From Pelagicoccus sp. SDUM812005 (GTDB lineage: Bacteria > Verrucomicrobiota > Verrucomicrobiia > Opitutales > Opitutaceae): a DNA stretch of 64,000 bases. The stretch spans positions 1 through 64,000 of the forward strand of contig NZ_JARXIA010000017.1 of NCBI RefSeq assembly GCF_031127875.1. Direction: 5' to 3'. Shown here piece after piece: positions 24,750-33,776 of this stretch (position 1 is its first letter; each line of letters opens with the position of its first letter). The notes beneath the pieces were generated by a model, which saw only the letters and a program-made list of their open reading frames with translations, made no database searches and was not told the origin of the DNA. Both the position numbers and the translations under genes were made by a program.

Positions 24750-27700
24750 TTACAACAACTCAACTTCGAGCCTCATGAAGCGGCGCTCCGCATCAAGCAC
24801 CGTTTCCGAGTCCGTAACCGATTCTTCCACCATCGGTGATTCGGTTTGCGGATACGCATTATCCTCGCTACTCCATATCGGAGAGAGCAAGGGCAAGTCG
24901 CTACCCGCCAGCACACGGTATACGATATCTGTGGCTGCCTTAACTCGATTGAAGCTCATATGAAGTCGCCCGTCCGCGTAGTTTTCGGTAAATGGTGGCT
25001 GGCTAGACAGGGTTGGATAGGATCCGGTGGCGTACTCCATCAGGTTCACGATCCCGTCCGCATCGGGGTCGGCGCTATCGCTTGCCTCGCCTATGGCTTC
25101 GAAGGTTCCGAAATACGCCATACGCCAATTGCGGATAGGCTGATCGCTCACCATTAACACCGGCTCGAACTCTATAAGGTCTAGCAATACCCAATAGTTG
25201 CTGGCCGCGACATTCTTACCAACCACAGTTATTCGGACGTACTTGGTCCCCGAGCTGTCAAAATGAACAGCCAAGGGATCAATGTTTTCGTAGACACCTG
25301 AAGAACTGTAGAGGTCAATCTCATCGCCCACATCTGTAAACGGCCCCTCTGGATTCTCTGCGATCGCGAGTTGGACGATCCCACGGCTTCCCCACTTCTT
25401 GGTACGCATGGAAAGCTGATAATCTCCCGCTGCAAGGGATGGAACAGCAAAACTCGCGTATTGCCCCACAGCTGTAGACTGCATATGCAAACCACCGCCA
25501 CCACTCGCCGGACCATCGGTGAACTGAATTACCGACGTATTCGTATCCTGGACACTTAGGCTTTCTGCCTCGAATAAACTAGAGTCGAAATCTACGACTA
25601 GACGGTCCAGAACTACGCCGGCGTCAACCATCCAAATCTGGATCGTCTGCAGACCCGCCTGAGCAATCTCATGCTTGGAGATTCCATAAGACGCAGCCCG
25701 TAACGTATTGGCATTCCAAGCCGCAGAATATTCAGCCGCATTCACATCGGTGACCTGCACTGGTCCGCCGTTCAGCGAAATGGCATAACGCAACCCCGCG
25801 TGATCCGCTGTGATACGATGCGTCGGCAAGCACTCCGTTCGGATTTCTACCTGCCCTGTACTGAACGCAAAGAATTCGTAAGTAAGCGAAGCAGCATCTG
25901 CCGGAAGGTTCTCTGGATCAAGGCTCGCTGCTGTCACAGGTAGAATAGTCATGCCGTCGCGCGAAGCGGTCGCACCGTCTACCCGCGTCCACGCAATACC
26001 GTCTGAGTCGTCCCGGCGAGCTGTATAATCTTCTGCCTCGATGACAACCTTCGCATCCGCTTCGACTGCCGCCGGCAAGGTCCCGAGGTCAAGGCCCTGC
26101 GGATAGAAGGCACGAACATTCACCGTACGCGTTTCTCCAGCCCCTGCTATCGTAATTTGGCCCGGTATCGCGTAACCGCGCGGTGCCTGGGTCCAATCGA
26201 CGCCTACCATGATTCTTGCATCCGCGTCTCCGGATGTTTGGCTGAGCTTAATCCATGGAGCGCTGGCTGTTGCTGTCCAAGCGAACGATCCTGCCCCTTT
26301 ATTATAGACGTCGACGAAACGCTCTACATCGGCATGACGCGCGATCTTAGGAAGCTCACCCGCAATCCCCTCTTCAAGTGGCGATTCCTCCCCCTCGATA
26401 GCCACGCCAAGCCCGGCTTCCGCGGCTGGCGTATAGCTGCCGGTGCTGGGCATGATAAACGCGTTTTGCGTCTCCTGCGCCCAACCTGGAAGCTGAGAAA
26501 TATCCATGGGGTTCAACATGTAATCCCACTTTCCATCAGCATTGGTTTTGTTATAGAATTCCGTTTCAGCAAGCAAGGCAGCGTGCGCGGCCTCAGCAGC
26601 GGCAGCGAGCTCAGCGGTGCCAGCTCGCCCTTGGCTCGCCCAGAGTCGACTTCGCTCCGCGAGAAGCACGCGACGGTTCACAAAGTTAGACCCTTTCACC
26701 GGATACAGAACCATAGCGTAGAAAGCCGCCTTATCCTCAGCTGGCAACTGGCTATAGATTTCCTCAGCTGCCTCGGCAAGAGCGGAGAAGTCCTCCAAGC
26801 GCCGCCCCGCCTCGTCGCCATTCTCCGTATGGCTAAAGCCACTATCATTGCGGTTGAGATGTTCGGGACGCTTGACGATGTTGAGATGATAGTAATCTTC
26901 CAGCACGTCTGCAATCGCATCCGCATGAGTAGAGCCAAAGACACGCGCCGCCCATTGGCTTAGGTAAGCGCGCTGGTCGAATTCACGGAAGGCCTCCGGG
27001 TTGCGCGCCATACGCAAGAAGAAGTCCGTCCCTATTTCGTGAGGCTTAAGGTCTCCCACGTTGACCAACCACATGTTCTTCGCCTCGAAGTCCCATGCCT
27101 TGATCATCTCGGATCGTGTCATGCCTGGCGGAGTCGTGCAGAGCCAAAGATAACTCGTCGGTACTCCCCAATAAGAAAGGTGATAGTAGACCCCGGAACC
27201 ACCGGATCGGGCCTGCTCTTGGGTAGTCGAAAGCTGACGAATGTACCCATGGTTGTCGTCGGGCCAGAGAATCGTTACATCGTCTGGGAGCTCCAAGCCG
27301 GATTGGTATTGCACCAGCGTTTCCTTGTACGGTATGAATATCTGCGGCATTTCCGCAGCGTTCTTGTTTACGTAATCGCTTATCATCTGACGCTGGTCCG
27401 GAATGATCTCGTCTTGGATCTTCTGAGCCTTTTGCGCATCGGTCGTGCCAGCTGGAGCGAGCATGCCTGCGTCCGTGCGCCCACGCATCCCTATGGTATA
27501 GATTGCTTCAGTATCCGCAGTCTCAATGACCCGCTCTTCCCAGAAGTCATAGATATTCGATCGGTTGCTCCAGTAGTTGTAGCTACCTCGCTCGCTTTCA
27601 TTGTACTCGTGACTGTTTCGCAACATCGGCTCGTGGTGCGAGGTACTGATCACAATCGCGTAGTCGTCCGCAGCTTCCATGTTACCGGGGACCTCATAGA

Positions 27701-29747
27701 ATGGAGTCGTCATGACCGGGTACTCGTGCATCGCCGGCCAAATGACATTGGAATGCAAACGCAACAGTAGCTCGTAAATGGTGGAATAGGTTTTCGGACC
27801 TATGTTTCCGACTTCCGGCTCAAAAGTGTTGGCCGCCCAAGGCTGAAGCCCCCAATCCTCGTCGTTAAGGAAGATACCTCTGTATTTGACTCCTGGAGAC
27901 GGCTGCGTGTGGCTACCCGCGATATAAAGGGCTGACTTTTGAGCAGTGGGAACGTCGCCCCAGAAATACCACGGCGACACTCCCATCGACTCGGAAAGCG
28001 CGAACACGCCAAAAGCGGTACCGCGGCGATCGCTGCCTGCGATAACGAGAGCTCGACTCACTCCCTGTAGTGGATTTTCTACGACGGCAGCAGTATACGC
28101 CTCCCATTTTCCTTGGATTGCAGATACGTCGATCTTTCCATCGCTCACCAGAGAGTCGATCAGCGGACTCGATCCGACAGTTCCCAGCAAAATAACCTCA
28201 GATGCAGAGGGAGCTGCAGTGGACACGGCTGCGGCGATCCCTGTAACACGCTCGATATCATCCGCGAGCGCTTCAGCCGCGATGCCCACCACCGCAGCAT
28301 CTGTGTCGCTGTAGTGGATCGTAGCGGCCTGCCCGTTGCCGGCTATCATAAGGGATCCGGCGCTTACAGTTTCCGAAACGCCCATAAAAGGAATCGTGAA
28401 ATATTCTCCCCCGGGAATAGCAGGAGGGGTCGCTCCATCGTACGCTACCCAGGGATTCGCTGAACGGTAAGCCGATTCCGCGTCTTCAAGCGGCCCCAAG
28501 TCGTCCGCCCTGACGATCCAACCAACAAAAGAGTCGAAGTGTACATTCGTCGCCGAGCCACCTGAGCGACTCGTCGAAATACTGATGCGGACAGATTCCG
28601 TAGCGGCTGGCAGAAGAGCTTTTAGTTCAACAAATGTCCAGGGTGCAGAGCTTGGGTCATAAGCGGTTCCGTTATTGGCGACATTTACAAGCTCACCCGT
28701 TGAATCTGATCCGATCAACTCCAGAGCCGCATCCAAAAACTCAATACTTATGCTGCTGGCATCATTCTGATCCGTATCCTGATAGTAAAACGAAAGGTTG
28801 ATTGCAGCCTCACCCGCTTGAATCAGGCCAAGGATCCGCGGATTCACCGCTACAGTCTGAGAAAGGGTCGAATCACTTGGCTGAGAACCAGCGCCACCCG
28901 CGAGACGATTCGCCGTCAGGTACAGCGATCCTCCCTGCGGTTCGCTCGGATCCTGCGGAAAGGATCCGCCATCAAGCCCATCTTGTAGCCAGAATCCAGC
29001 GCTGCCACCGTCGTCGGACCAACCTGCGATCGGTGACTTGCTGGAAGTACCATCGTCACCCGTTTCGAAATCGCCGTTGACGATCGGCAAATAGCCAGAG
29101 GCCGTGACCACTTCGCCGCTGAACGAATCAAAATGCACGTTGGTCGCAGATCCCCCAACTCGATTCGTAGATATGACAATTCGAATCGAATGCGTACCAA
29201 CTGGCAGATTCTCCTCGATCAACACCTCAGTCCAAGGAGCTGTGGTAGAGTTGTAGGAAGTGCCGTTAGAAGCCACATTCCCAAGCCCACCACTCGAAGC
29301 CGTTCCTAGGGATTCGGAGGTCGCGTCGAGGAATTCGACATCTACCACTGCTGAATCATTGTCGTCAGTATCGTGGTAGTAAAAGCTCAGGCTAAGAGCG
29401 GCTTTTCCCTCGGCAACCAGCGGCAAATCCGCCGAGTCGATGGCAACCACTTGAGAAAGGCTAGAGCTGCTTGGCTGGGAGCCAGCTCCACCGGCCAGAC
29501 GATTGCCCGATAGATAAAGTTCTCCAGCTTGAGGCTCGTTCGGATCCTGCGGAAAGGATCCACCTCCCGAACCGTCTTGAAGCCAAAACCCAGAGCTGGC
29601 ACCTCCATCGGTCCAACCGGAGATCGGCGCTTTACTTGAAGTACCATCGGACCCTATCTCAAATCCTCCATTAACAATAGGTAGCGGGGCTGCATGCGCG
29701 AATGGCACAAGTAATGCCGGTAGAATAAGGGTCGACAATCGTTTCAT
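24750..29747 (-). CDS. GH115-family alpha-glucuronidase, multidomain, secreted
   Basis: A 1,665-residue secreted enzyme. After the signal peptide (1-19) come two tandem ~190-residue repeats (22-213 and 220-411), perhaps carbohydrate-binding. GH115 spans about 445-1100: KYRGIFLNDEDWGLQPW, LLRLHSNVIWPAMHEYP, STSHHEPMLRN, ILWPDDNHGYIRQLS and HLSYWGVPTSYLWL are the family's conserved blocks. A GH115 C-terminal domain follows (IEAEDYTARRDDSDGIAWTR), then a beta-sandwich (DGPASGGGGLHMQSTAVGQY), then DSADPDADGIVNLMEYATGS, a tail frequent in secreted Verrucomicrobiota proteins. GH115 enzymes remove (4-O-methyl)glucuronic acid from xylan. The usual length is near 900-1000 residues; this one is extended at both ends. 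Confidence 0.9.
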   Translation of the reverse strand: MKRLSTLILPALLVPFAHAAPLPIVNGGFEIGSDGTSSKAPISGWTDGGASSGFWLQDGSGGGSFPQDPNEPQAGELYLSGNRLAGGAGSQPSSSSLSQVVAIDSADLPLVAEGKAALSLSFYYHDTDDNDSAVVDVEFLDATSESLGTASSGGLGNVASNGTSYNSTTAPWTEVLIEENLPVGTHSIRIVISTNRVGGSATNVHFDSFSGEVVTASGYLPIVNGDFETGDDGTSSKSPIAGWSDDGGSAGFWLQDGLDGGSFPQDPSEPQGGSLYLTANRLAGGAGSQPSDSTLSQTVAVNPRILGLIQAGEAAINLSFYYQDTDQNDASSISIEFLDAALELIGSDSTGELVNVANNGTAYDPSSAPWTFVELKALLPAATESVRISISTSRSGGSATNVHFDSFVGWIVRADDLGPLEDAESAYRSANPWVAYDGATPPAIPGGEYFTIPFMGVSETVSAGSLMIAGNGQAATIHYSDTDAAVVGIAAEALADDIERVTGIAAAVSTAAPSASEVILLGTVGSSPLIDSLVSDGKIDVSAIQGKWEAYTAAVVENPLQGVSRALVIAGSDRRGTAFGVFALSESMGVSPWYFWGDVPTAQKSALYIAGSHTQPSPGVKYRGIFLNDEDWGLQPWAANTFEPEVGNIGPKTYSTIYELLLRLHSNVIWPAMHEYPVMTTPFYEVPGNMEAADDYAIVISTSHHEPMLRNSHEYNESERGSYNYWSNRSNIYDFWEERVIETADTEAIYTIGMRGRTDAGMLAPAGTTDAQKAQKIQDEIIPDQRQMISDYVNKNAAEMPQIFIPYKETLVQYQSGLELPDDVTILWPDDNHGYIRQLSTTQEQARSGGSGVYYHLSYWGVPTSYLWLCTTPPGMTRSEMIKAWDFEAKNMWLVNVGDLKPHEIGTDFFLRMARNPEAFREFDQRAYLSQWAARVFGSTHADAIADVLEDYYHLNIVKRPEHLNRNDSGFSHTENGDEAGRRLEDFSALAEAAEEIYSQLPAEDKAAFYAMVLYPVKGSNFVNRRVLLAERSRLWASQGRAGTAELAAAAEAAHAALLAETEFYNKTNADGKWDYMLNPMDISQLPGWAQETQNAFIMPSTGSYTPAAEAGLGVAIEGEESPLEEGIAGELPKIARHADVERFVDVYNKGAGSFAWTATASAPWIKLSQTSGDADARIMVGVDWTQAPRGYAIPGQITIAGAGETRTVNVRAFYPQGLDLGTLPAAVEADAKVVIEAEDYTARRDDSDGIAWTRVDGATASRDGMTILPVTAASLDPENLPADAASLTYEFFAFSTGQVEIRTECLPTHRITADHAGLRYAISLNGGPVQVTDVNAAEYSAAWNANTLRAASYGISKHEIAQAGLQTIQIWMVDAGVVLDRLVVDFDSSLFEAESLSVQDTNTSVIQFTDGPASGGGGLHMQSTAVGQYASFAVPSLAAGDYQLSMRTKKWGSRGIVQLAIAENPEGPFTDVGDEIDLYSSSGVYENIDPLAVHFDSSGTKYVRITVVGKNVAASNYWVLLDLIEFEPVLMVSDQPIRNWRMAYFGTFEAIGEASDSADPDADGIVNLMEYATGSYPTLSSQPPFTENYADGRLHMSFNRVKAATDIVYRVLAGSDLPLLSPIWSSEDNAYPQTESPMVEESVTDSETVLDAERRFMRLEVELL
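28515..29684 (-). repeat. Two tandem ~580-bp coding repeats in the GH115 gene
   Basis: The two N-terminal domains are offset by 198 codons and share long near-identical stretches: PIVNG(G/D)FE, GTSSK(A/S)PI, GFWLQDG, GSFPQDP, NRLAGGAGSQP and GGSATNVHFDSF. At DNA level GGATCCTGCGGAAAGGATCC appears in both (28950-28969 and 29543-29562). This is a recent tandem domain duplication. Confidence 0.85.
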
Positions 29748-30261
29748 GGGTAGGGTCGCGGCGATGGCATCAAGCCTCCGCGGATAGTATAGGGTTGAGT
29801 ACTTGGATTATCGAAAGCCGATCTCCAAGAAGGGTATTACGCGAGCCTCCGAGATCCTAACCGTCAGCTGTAGACACCTGAAATCGCAGTGTGTTTCGTA
29901 TTCAATTTCAGGGCACAGTTGAAGACTATAGGTACGGAGAAACGCAGGCTAGGGTACTGAAAGGGATAAATTCGAAATCCTAGCATCGGTTATATCAACT
30001 CGTGCCTCCCCTGGCCATCCCCCAAAGGGGGGAAATTGAACCAAGCCCCCACGCGCTTCCTCATCAAGCGCCCGCTATCGGTATCCACACGACGAACACA
30101 GAATAAAGCTCCGTTTCGTTCAAGCCCACTCGAAGTGCCGCGACGCACCGCTGCCGCAGGGCTCAAAAAAAGAATCGCTGCCTTCCCTCGCAATCAACGA
30201 ATTTCGCCCTTTGACCTTTGCCGCGTAGGCCCTAGATTCCTTCATCTTCCCAGTAACCGCT
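29748..30261. other. Gene-free stretch between GH115 and apt
   Basis: About 510 bases with no convincing reading frame. A short hairpin (TCCCCC AAA GGGGGGA, 30018-30033) lies in it. Promoters for both the leftward GH115 and the rightward apt gene should be here; none could be set with confidence. Confidence 0.45.
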
Positions 30262-30777
30262 ATGGACATCGAATCTTACATCCGCACCACCCCCGACTTC
30301 CCCAAGCCTGGAATCCTCTTTCGCGACTTCACCCCCTTGCTCGCCCACGGTCCTGCCTTCGCAGCCTTGATCGATCAGCTCAAGGCCCGCTACGCCGACT
30401 CCCAGATCGACGTGGTGGTCGGCATCGAAGCCCGCGGTTTCGTACTCGCCTCCGCCCTCGCCTACGCCCTCGGCGCCGGAACCGTACTCGTACGCAAGGC
30501 CGGCAAGCTCCCCCACGAACCCCACGCCCAGGAATACGAGCTGGAGTACGGATCAAGCATCCTGGAGATCAGCCGCGACGCCTTCCAGGACGGCCAGCGG
30601 ATCTTGATCGTCGACGACGTCCTCGCGACCGGCGGCACCGTCGGAGCCGCCCTCAAGCTGATCCAAAGCCACTTCTCCGTAAGCATCGAAGCGCTCGTTT
30701 TCCTCATGGAACTCGACGCCCTCAACGGACGCCAAAAGCTCCCCGCCGTCCCCATCCACTCCGTCTTCCACTACTAG
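30262..30777 (+). CDS. apt: Adenine phosphoribosyltransferase
   Basis: The 171-residue protein converts adenine and PRPP to AMP. FPKPGILFRDFTPLL (13-27) is the family's N-terminal hallmark, VVGIEARGFVLASALAYALG is the first core block, and RILIVDDVLATGGT (113-126) is the PRPP-binding loop. Full length. It is convergent with hpt, with 28 bases between, in a salvage cluster. Confidence 0.95.
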   Translation: MDIESYIRTTPDFPKPGILFRDFTPLLAHGPAFAALIDQLKARYADSQIDVVVGIEARGFVLASALAYALGAGTVLVRKAGKLPHEPHAQEYELEYGSSILEISRDAFQDGQRILIVDDVLATGGTVGAALKLIQSHFSVSIEALVFLMELDALNGRQKLPAVPIHSVFHY

Positions 30778-30805
30778 CCGACACGGCCGCACCCCTTGCC
30801 ACGCC

Positions 30806-31348
30806 TCAGTCGACCGGACCTTCGTAGATCCCGACGTACGGAACGTTGCGGAACTTCTGCGCATAATCCAATCCGTAGCCGCAGACGAACTCGTCCGGAA
30901 TGTCCATTCCGCAAAAGTCGATATCCACCTCCACTTCTCGACGCGACGGCTTGTTCAGAAAAGTGCAAATGCGCAGCGACGCAGGACCTCGCCCTTCCAA
31001 CATGCGCACCACCTTGCTGAAGGTATTGCCCGTATCGATGATGTCCTCCACCAGCAACACGTCGCGCCCCGTAATCGACTCGTCCAAGTCCATCACCACC
31101 TTCACGTCGCCCGAGCTCACCGTGCCGTCCCCGTAGCTGGAGATCGTCATAAAGTCGGTCACCATCGGATGCTTAATCTCGCGCACCAGATCCGCCATAA
31201 AAATGAAGGACCCGCGCAACAAGCCGATCACGATCAGCTCCTTGTCGGAATCCTTGTAGCATTCCGTGATTTCTCGCCCGAGCCGCGACACGATGGCTGC
31301 GATCTCCTCTTTCGACACTAAGGTCTTAGCTAAGCCTTGTTCTGACAT
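30806..31348 (-). CDS. hpt: Hypoxanthine phosphoribosyltransferase
   Basis: The 180-residue protein makes IMP or GMP from hypoxanthine or guanine and PRPP. Blocks seen are GLLRGSFIFMADLVREI (42-58), TISSYGDGTVSSGDVKVVMD, and VLLVEDIIDTGNTF (97-110), the PRPP loop, then the GLDYAQKFRNVPYVGIYE end. It starts 26 bases after the permease gene on the same strand, so uptake and phosphoribosylation of purines are joined in one unit. Confidence 0.95.
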   Translation of the reverse strand: MSEQGLAKTLVSKEEIAAIVSRLGREITECYKDSDKELIVIGLLRGSFIFMADLVREIKHPMVTDFMTISSYGDGTVSSGDVKVVMDLDESITGRDVLLVEDIIDTGNTFSKVVRMLEGRGPASLRICTFLNKPSRREVEVDIDFCGMDIPDEFVCGYGLDYAQKFRNVPYVGIYEGPVD

Positions 31349-31374
31349 GTTCCGTTCTTTTCTAGTATTCTAAT

Positions 31375-32667
31375 TCAATGCGCCGCCGCAACCACCAGGT
31401 TCATGGCCGACAGCCCTCCCACTCCCCACATCACCGGGGAAACCTTTTTCCAGTCGCCGCAAAAGACGGCGATAATGATATACGAAAGAAATCCCACCGT
31501 CAGTCCGGTAGCGACGCTGAAGGTGAGCGGCATCAGTATCATCGTGAGGAAGGCCGGCACCGCCGTCTTCAGTTCCGAGAAATCGATCTCCTTGATGTTC
31601 CGAAACATGAATACGCCCACGATGATCAAGGCTGGTGCCGTCGCAAACGCGGGCACCGCTCCGATCAGCGGCGCAAAAAACAACGCCAGCAAAAACAGAG
31701 CACCCGTTACCACCGATGCCAAGCCCGTACGGGCCCCGTCCGCGATGCCGGAGGCCGATTCGATATAAGTCGTCGTCGTGCTGGTGCCGAGCAACGAACC
31801 CGCAATCGTCGCGACCGCATCCGCCTCCAGAACCTTGTCCACGTTCCGGATCGAACCATCCTTCTCCACATGGCCCGCCTCATAGGAGCACGCGACGATC
31901 GTGCCAATCGAATCGAACAGGTCCACGAACATGAAGGAGAAAATCGCTCCCGCCAAGCCCCACTGCAAGGCCCCGATAATATCGAGCTGAAACGCGATCG
32001 GCGCCAAGCTCGGTGGAGCCGACCAAACCGTATCCAATTTCACATCACCGAAAATCGCGCCAGCAGCCGTCGCTGCAAAGATGCCTATCAAGATCGATCC
32101 CTTCACCTTCAAGATCTCAAGAATCGTAATCAGAAAAAGCGCCCCCAATCCGATCAAAACCGGACGCGTCAGCGCACCGATCGAAACCAAGGTCGCCGCA
32201 TTGTCCACCACCAAGCCTAAGTTCTTCAAACCGATAAACGTAATGAACAAACCAATACCAGCAGCCGTAGCGATGCGCAGCGAGAGAGGAATCGCAGTTA
32301 CTACTTTCTCGCGAATTCCAGCCAAGGTCAGAGCCAAAAACGCCACTCCCGAAACGAAGACCACGCCTAGGGCCGTCTGCCAGCTCAAACCCTGCCCCAT
32401 CACCAAGGTATAAGTAAAAAACGCGTTCAAGCCCATGCCCGGAGCCATGGCGAAAGGAACCCGAGCCCAGAGTCCCGCCAGCAAAGTCCCCAAGGACGCC
32501 GCCACGCAAGTCGCAGTGATCAAGGCGGGCTTTTCCATGCCGGCCTCGCTCAAGATCATTGGATTCACGATGATGATGTACGCCATCGTCAAAAACGTCG
32601 TGCACCCGCCGATGACCTCAGTTCTGACGTTCGTGTTGTTCTCTCTCAGCTTGAAGGGATCTTTCAT
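31375..32667 (-). CDS. NCS2-family purine permease (AzgA-like)
   Basis: A 430-residue membrane protein. FKLRENNTNVRTEVIGGCTT, then FLTMAYIIIVNPMILSEAGM, and the GMGLNAFFTYTLVMGQGLSW block are typical of AzgA/GhxP-type adenine, guanine or hypoxanthine permeases; GTSTTTTYIESASGIADGAR is the conserved second-half motif. About 12-14 membrane segments are expected. Its place between upp and hpt supports nucleobase import; which base cannot be told. Confidence 0.9.
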   Translation of the reverse strand: MKDPFKLRENNTNVRTEVIGGCTTFLTMAYIIIVNPMILSEAGMEKPALITATCVAASLGTLLAGLWARVPFAMAPGMGLNAFFTYTLVMGQGLSWQTALGVVFVSGVAFLALTLAGIREKVVTAIPLSLRIATAAGIGLFITFIGLKNLGLVVDNAATLVSIGALTRPVLIGLGALFLITILEILKVKGSILIGIFAATAAGAIFGDVKLDTVWSAPPSLAPIAFQLDIIGALQWGLAGAIFSFMFVDLFDSIGTIVACSYEAGHVEKDGSIRNVDKVLEADAVATIAGSLLGTSTTTTYIESASGIADGARTGLASVVTGALFLLALFFAPLIGAVPAFATAPALIIVGVFMFRNIKEIDFSELKTAVPAFLTMILMPLTFSVATGLTVGFLSYIIIAVFCGDWKKVSPVMWGVGGLSAMNLVVAAAH

Positions 32668-32796
32668 CCTGGATCAGTCGGTTAGGCCACGACGCTTCCC
32701 GGCCCATAAAGCCGTCTAACAACCACAGCAGCCCCTGCGAATCAACCCAAAGTCCCCGCCCCCGCCTAAAAAGGAGCGCCTTGGCTTCCTCCCCGA

Positions 32797-33435
32797 CTAA
32801 TCCGTTCCAAACAAGCGATCGCCCGCATCGCCCAAGCCCGGCAGGATATAGGCGTCCCCGTTCAATCCCTCGTCCAGCGCCGCGGCGAACACTTCGATAT
32901 CCGGATGGGCCTGCCTCAAGGCTTCCACCCCTTCCGGAGCCGCCACCAAGCACATGAAGCGAATCGTCTTCGCCCCGCTCTCCTTAAGCATATCGGCGGC
33001 CGCGATCGCCGATCCGCCCGTCGCCAACATGGGATCGACCATGATAAACAGTCGCTCTTCCGTCTCGGACATCGGCTTAAAATAGTAAGTCACCGGCTCG
33101 TGCGTATCATGATCTCGATACAAGCCGATGTGGCAAATCGCGCAGTTCGGAATTAGCTTTAACACTCCGTCTACCATTCCCAAGCCCGCTCTCAAGAGCG
33201 GCACCAGCACCACCTTTTCGCAATCGACCACCTGGCAGGTCGTCCGCGCCAGCGGCGTATCCACTTCTACAGCACGCAACGGCAAGGTCTTGGTGAGCTC
33301 GTAAGCCAGCAAGGTCCCAACCTCGTCCACCAACTCCTTAAAGACCTTCTTCGGCGTAGCCTTATCCCGAATATACCTCAGCTTGTGCTGGATCAGAGGG
33401 TGATTCGTAACCGTCAATGTGGGAAATTGCTTCAT
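32797..33435 (-). CDS. upp: Uracil phosphoribosyltransferase
   Basis: The 212-residue protein converts uracil and PRPP to [21 protein letters not shown] (11-28) is the family's N-terminal block, [19 protein letters not shown] the core, and [16 protein letters not shown] (131-146) the PRPP loop; the end [20 protein letters not shown] is characteristic. It is the first gene of the minus-strand unit upp-permease-hpt. Confidence 0.95.
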   Translation of the reverse strand: MKQFPTLTVTNHPLIQHKLRYIRDKATPKKVFKELVDEVGTLLAYELTKTLPLRAVEVDTPLARTTCQVVDCEKVVLVPLLRAGLGMVDGVLKLIPNCAICHIGLYRDHDTHEPVTYYFKPMSETEERLFIMVDPMLATGGSAIAAADMLKESGAKTIRFMCLVAAPEGVEALRQAHPDIEVFAAALDEGLNGDAYILPGLGDAGDRLFGTD

Positions 33436-33776
33436 ACGCGCGGGATCGAATTTATAGCCGCTCCAGCCCTTAATCGAAGAGCGAAGCTCTGCTGCAGCCT
33501 TGCCAGTTCGGCGAGCAAGTCAAACCGGATGCAAAGCCCCCTCCGCCGTGAACTCCCTAGACCCATTTCCTCAGGCCCTAGGAGACCGTTCGGAATGCCC
33601 CTTAAGAACGAAACAAATGCGGCTCGCCCTCCCTATTGGCTTGCCCAAAGGGCCGCGCCCGGCGTTAATCGAAGCCCCGCTGTTCGAGAGTCCCAGCCAC
33701 TCTTTTCTGTTACACCGCGACTTCGGACCTCCCCTCCAAGTCCGCTCCTCCTCAAAACCTAAACCCAAGCGCCACC
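33436..33776. other. Divergent intergenic region upp / 813-residue gene
   Basis: About 340 bases without a credible gene. It must hold the divergent promoters for the salvage unit and for the large unknown gene, but no convincing boxes or operators were recognised. Confidence 0.45.
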
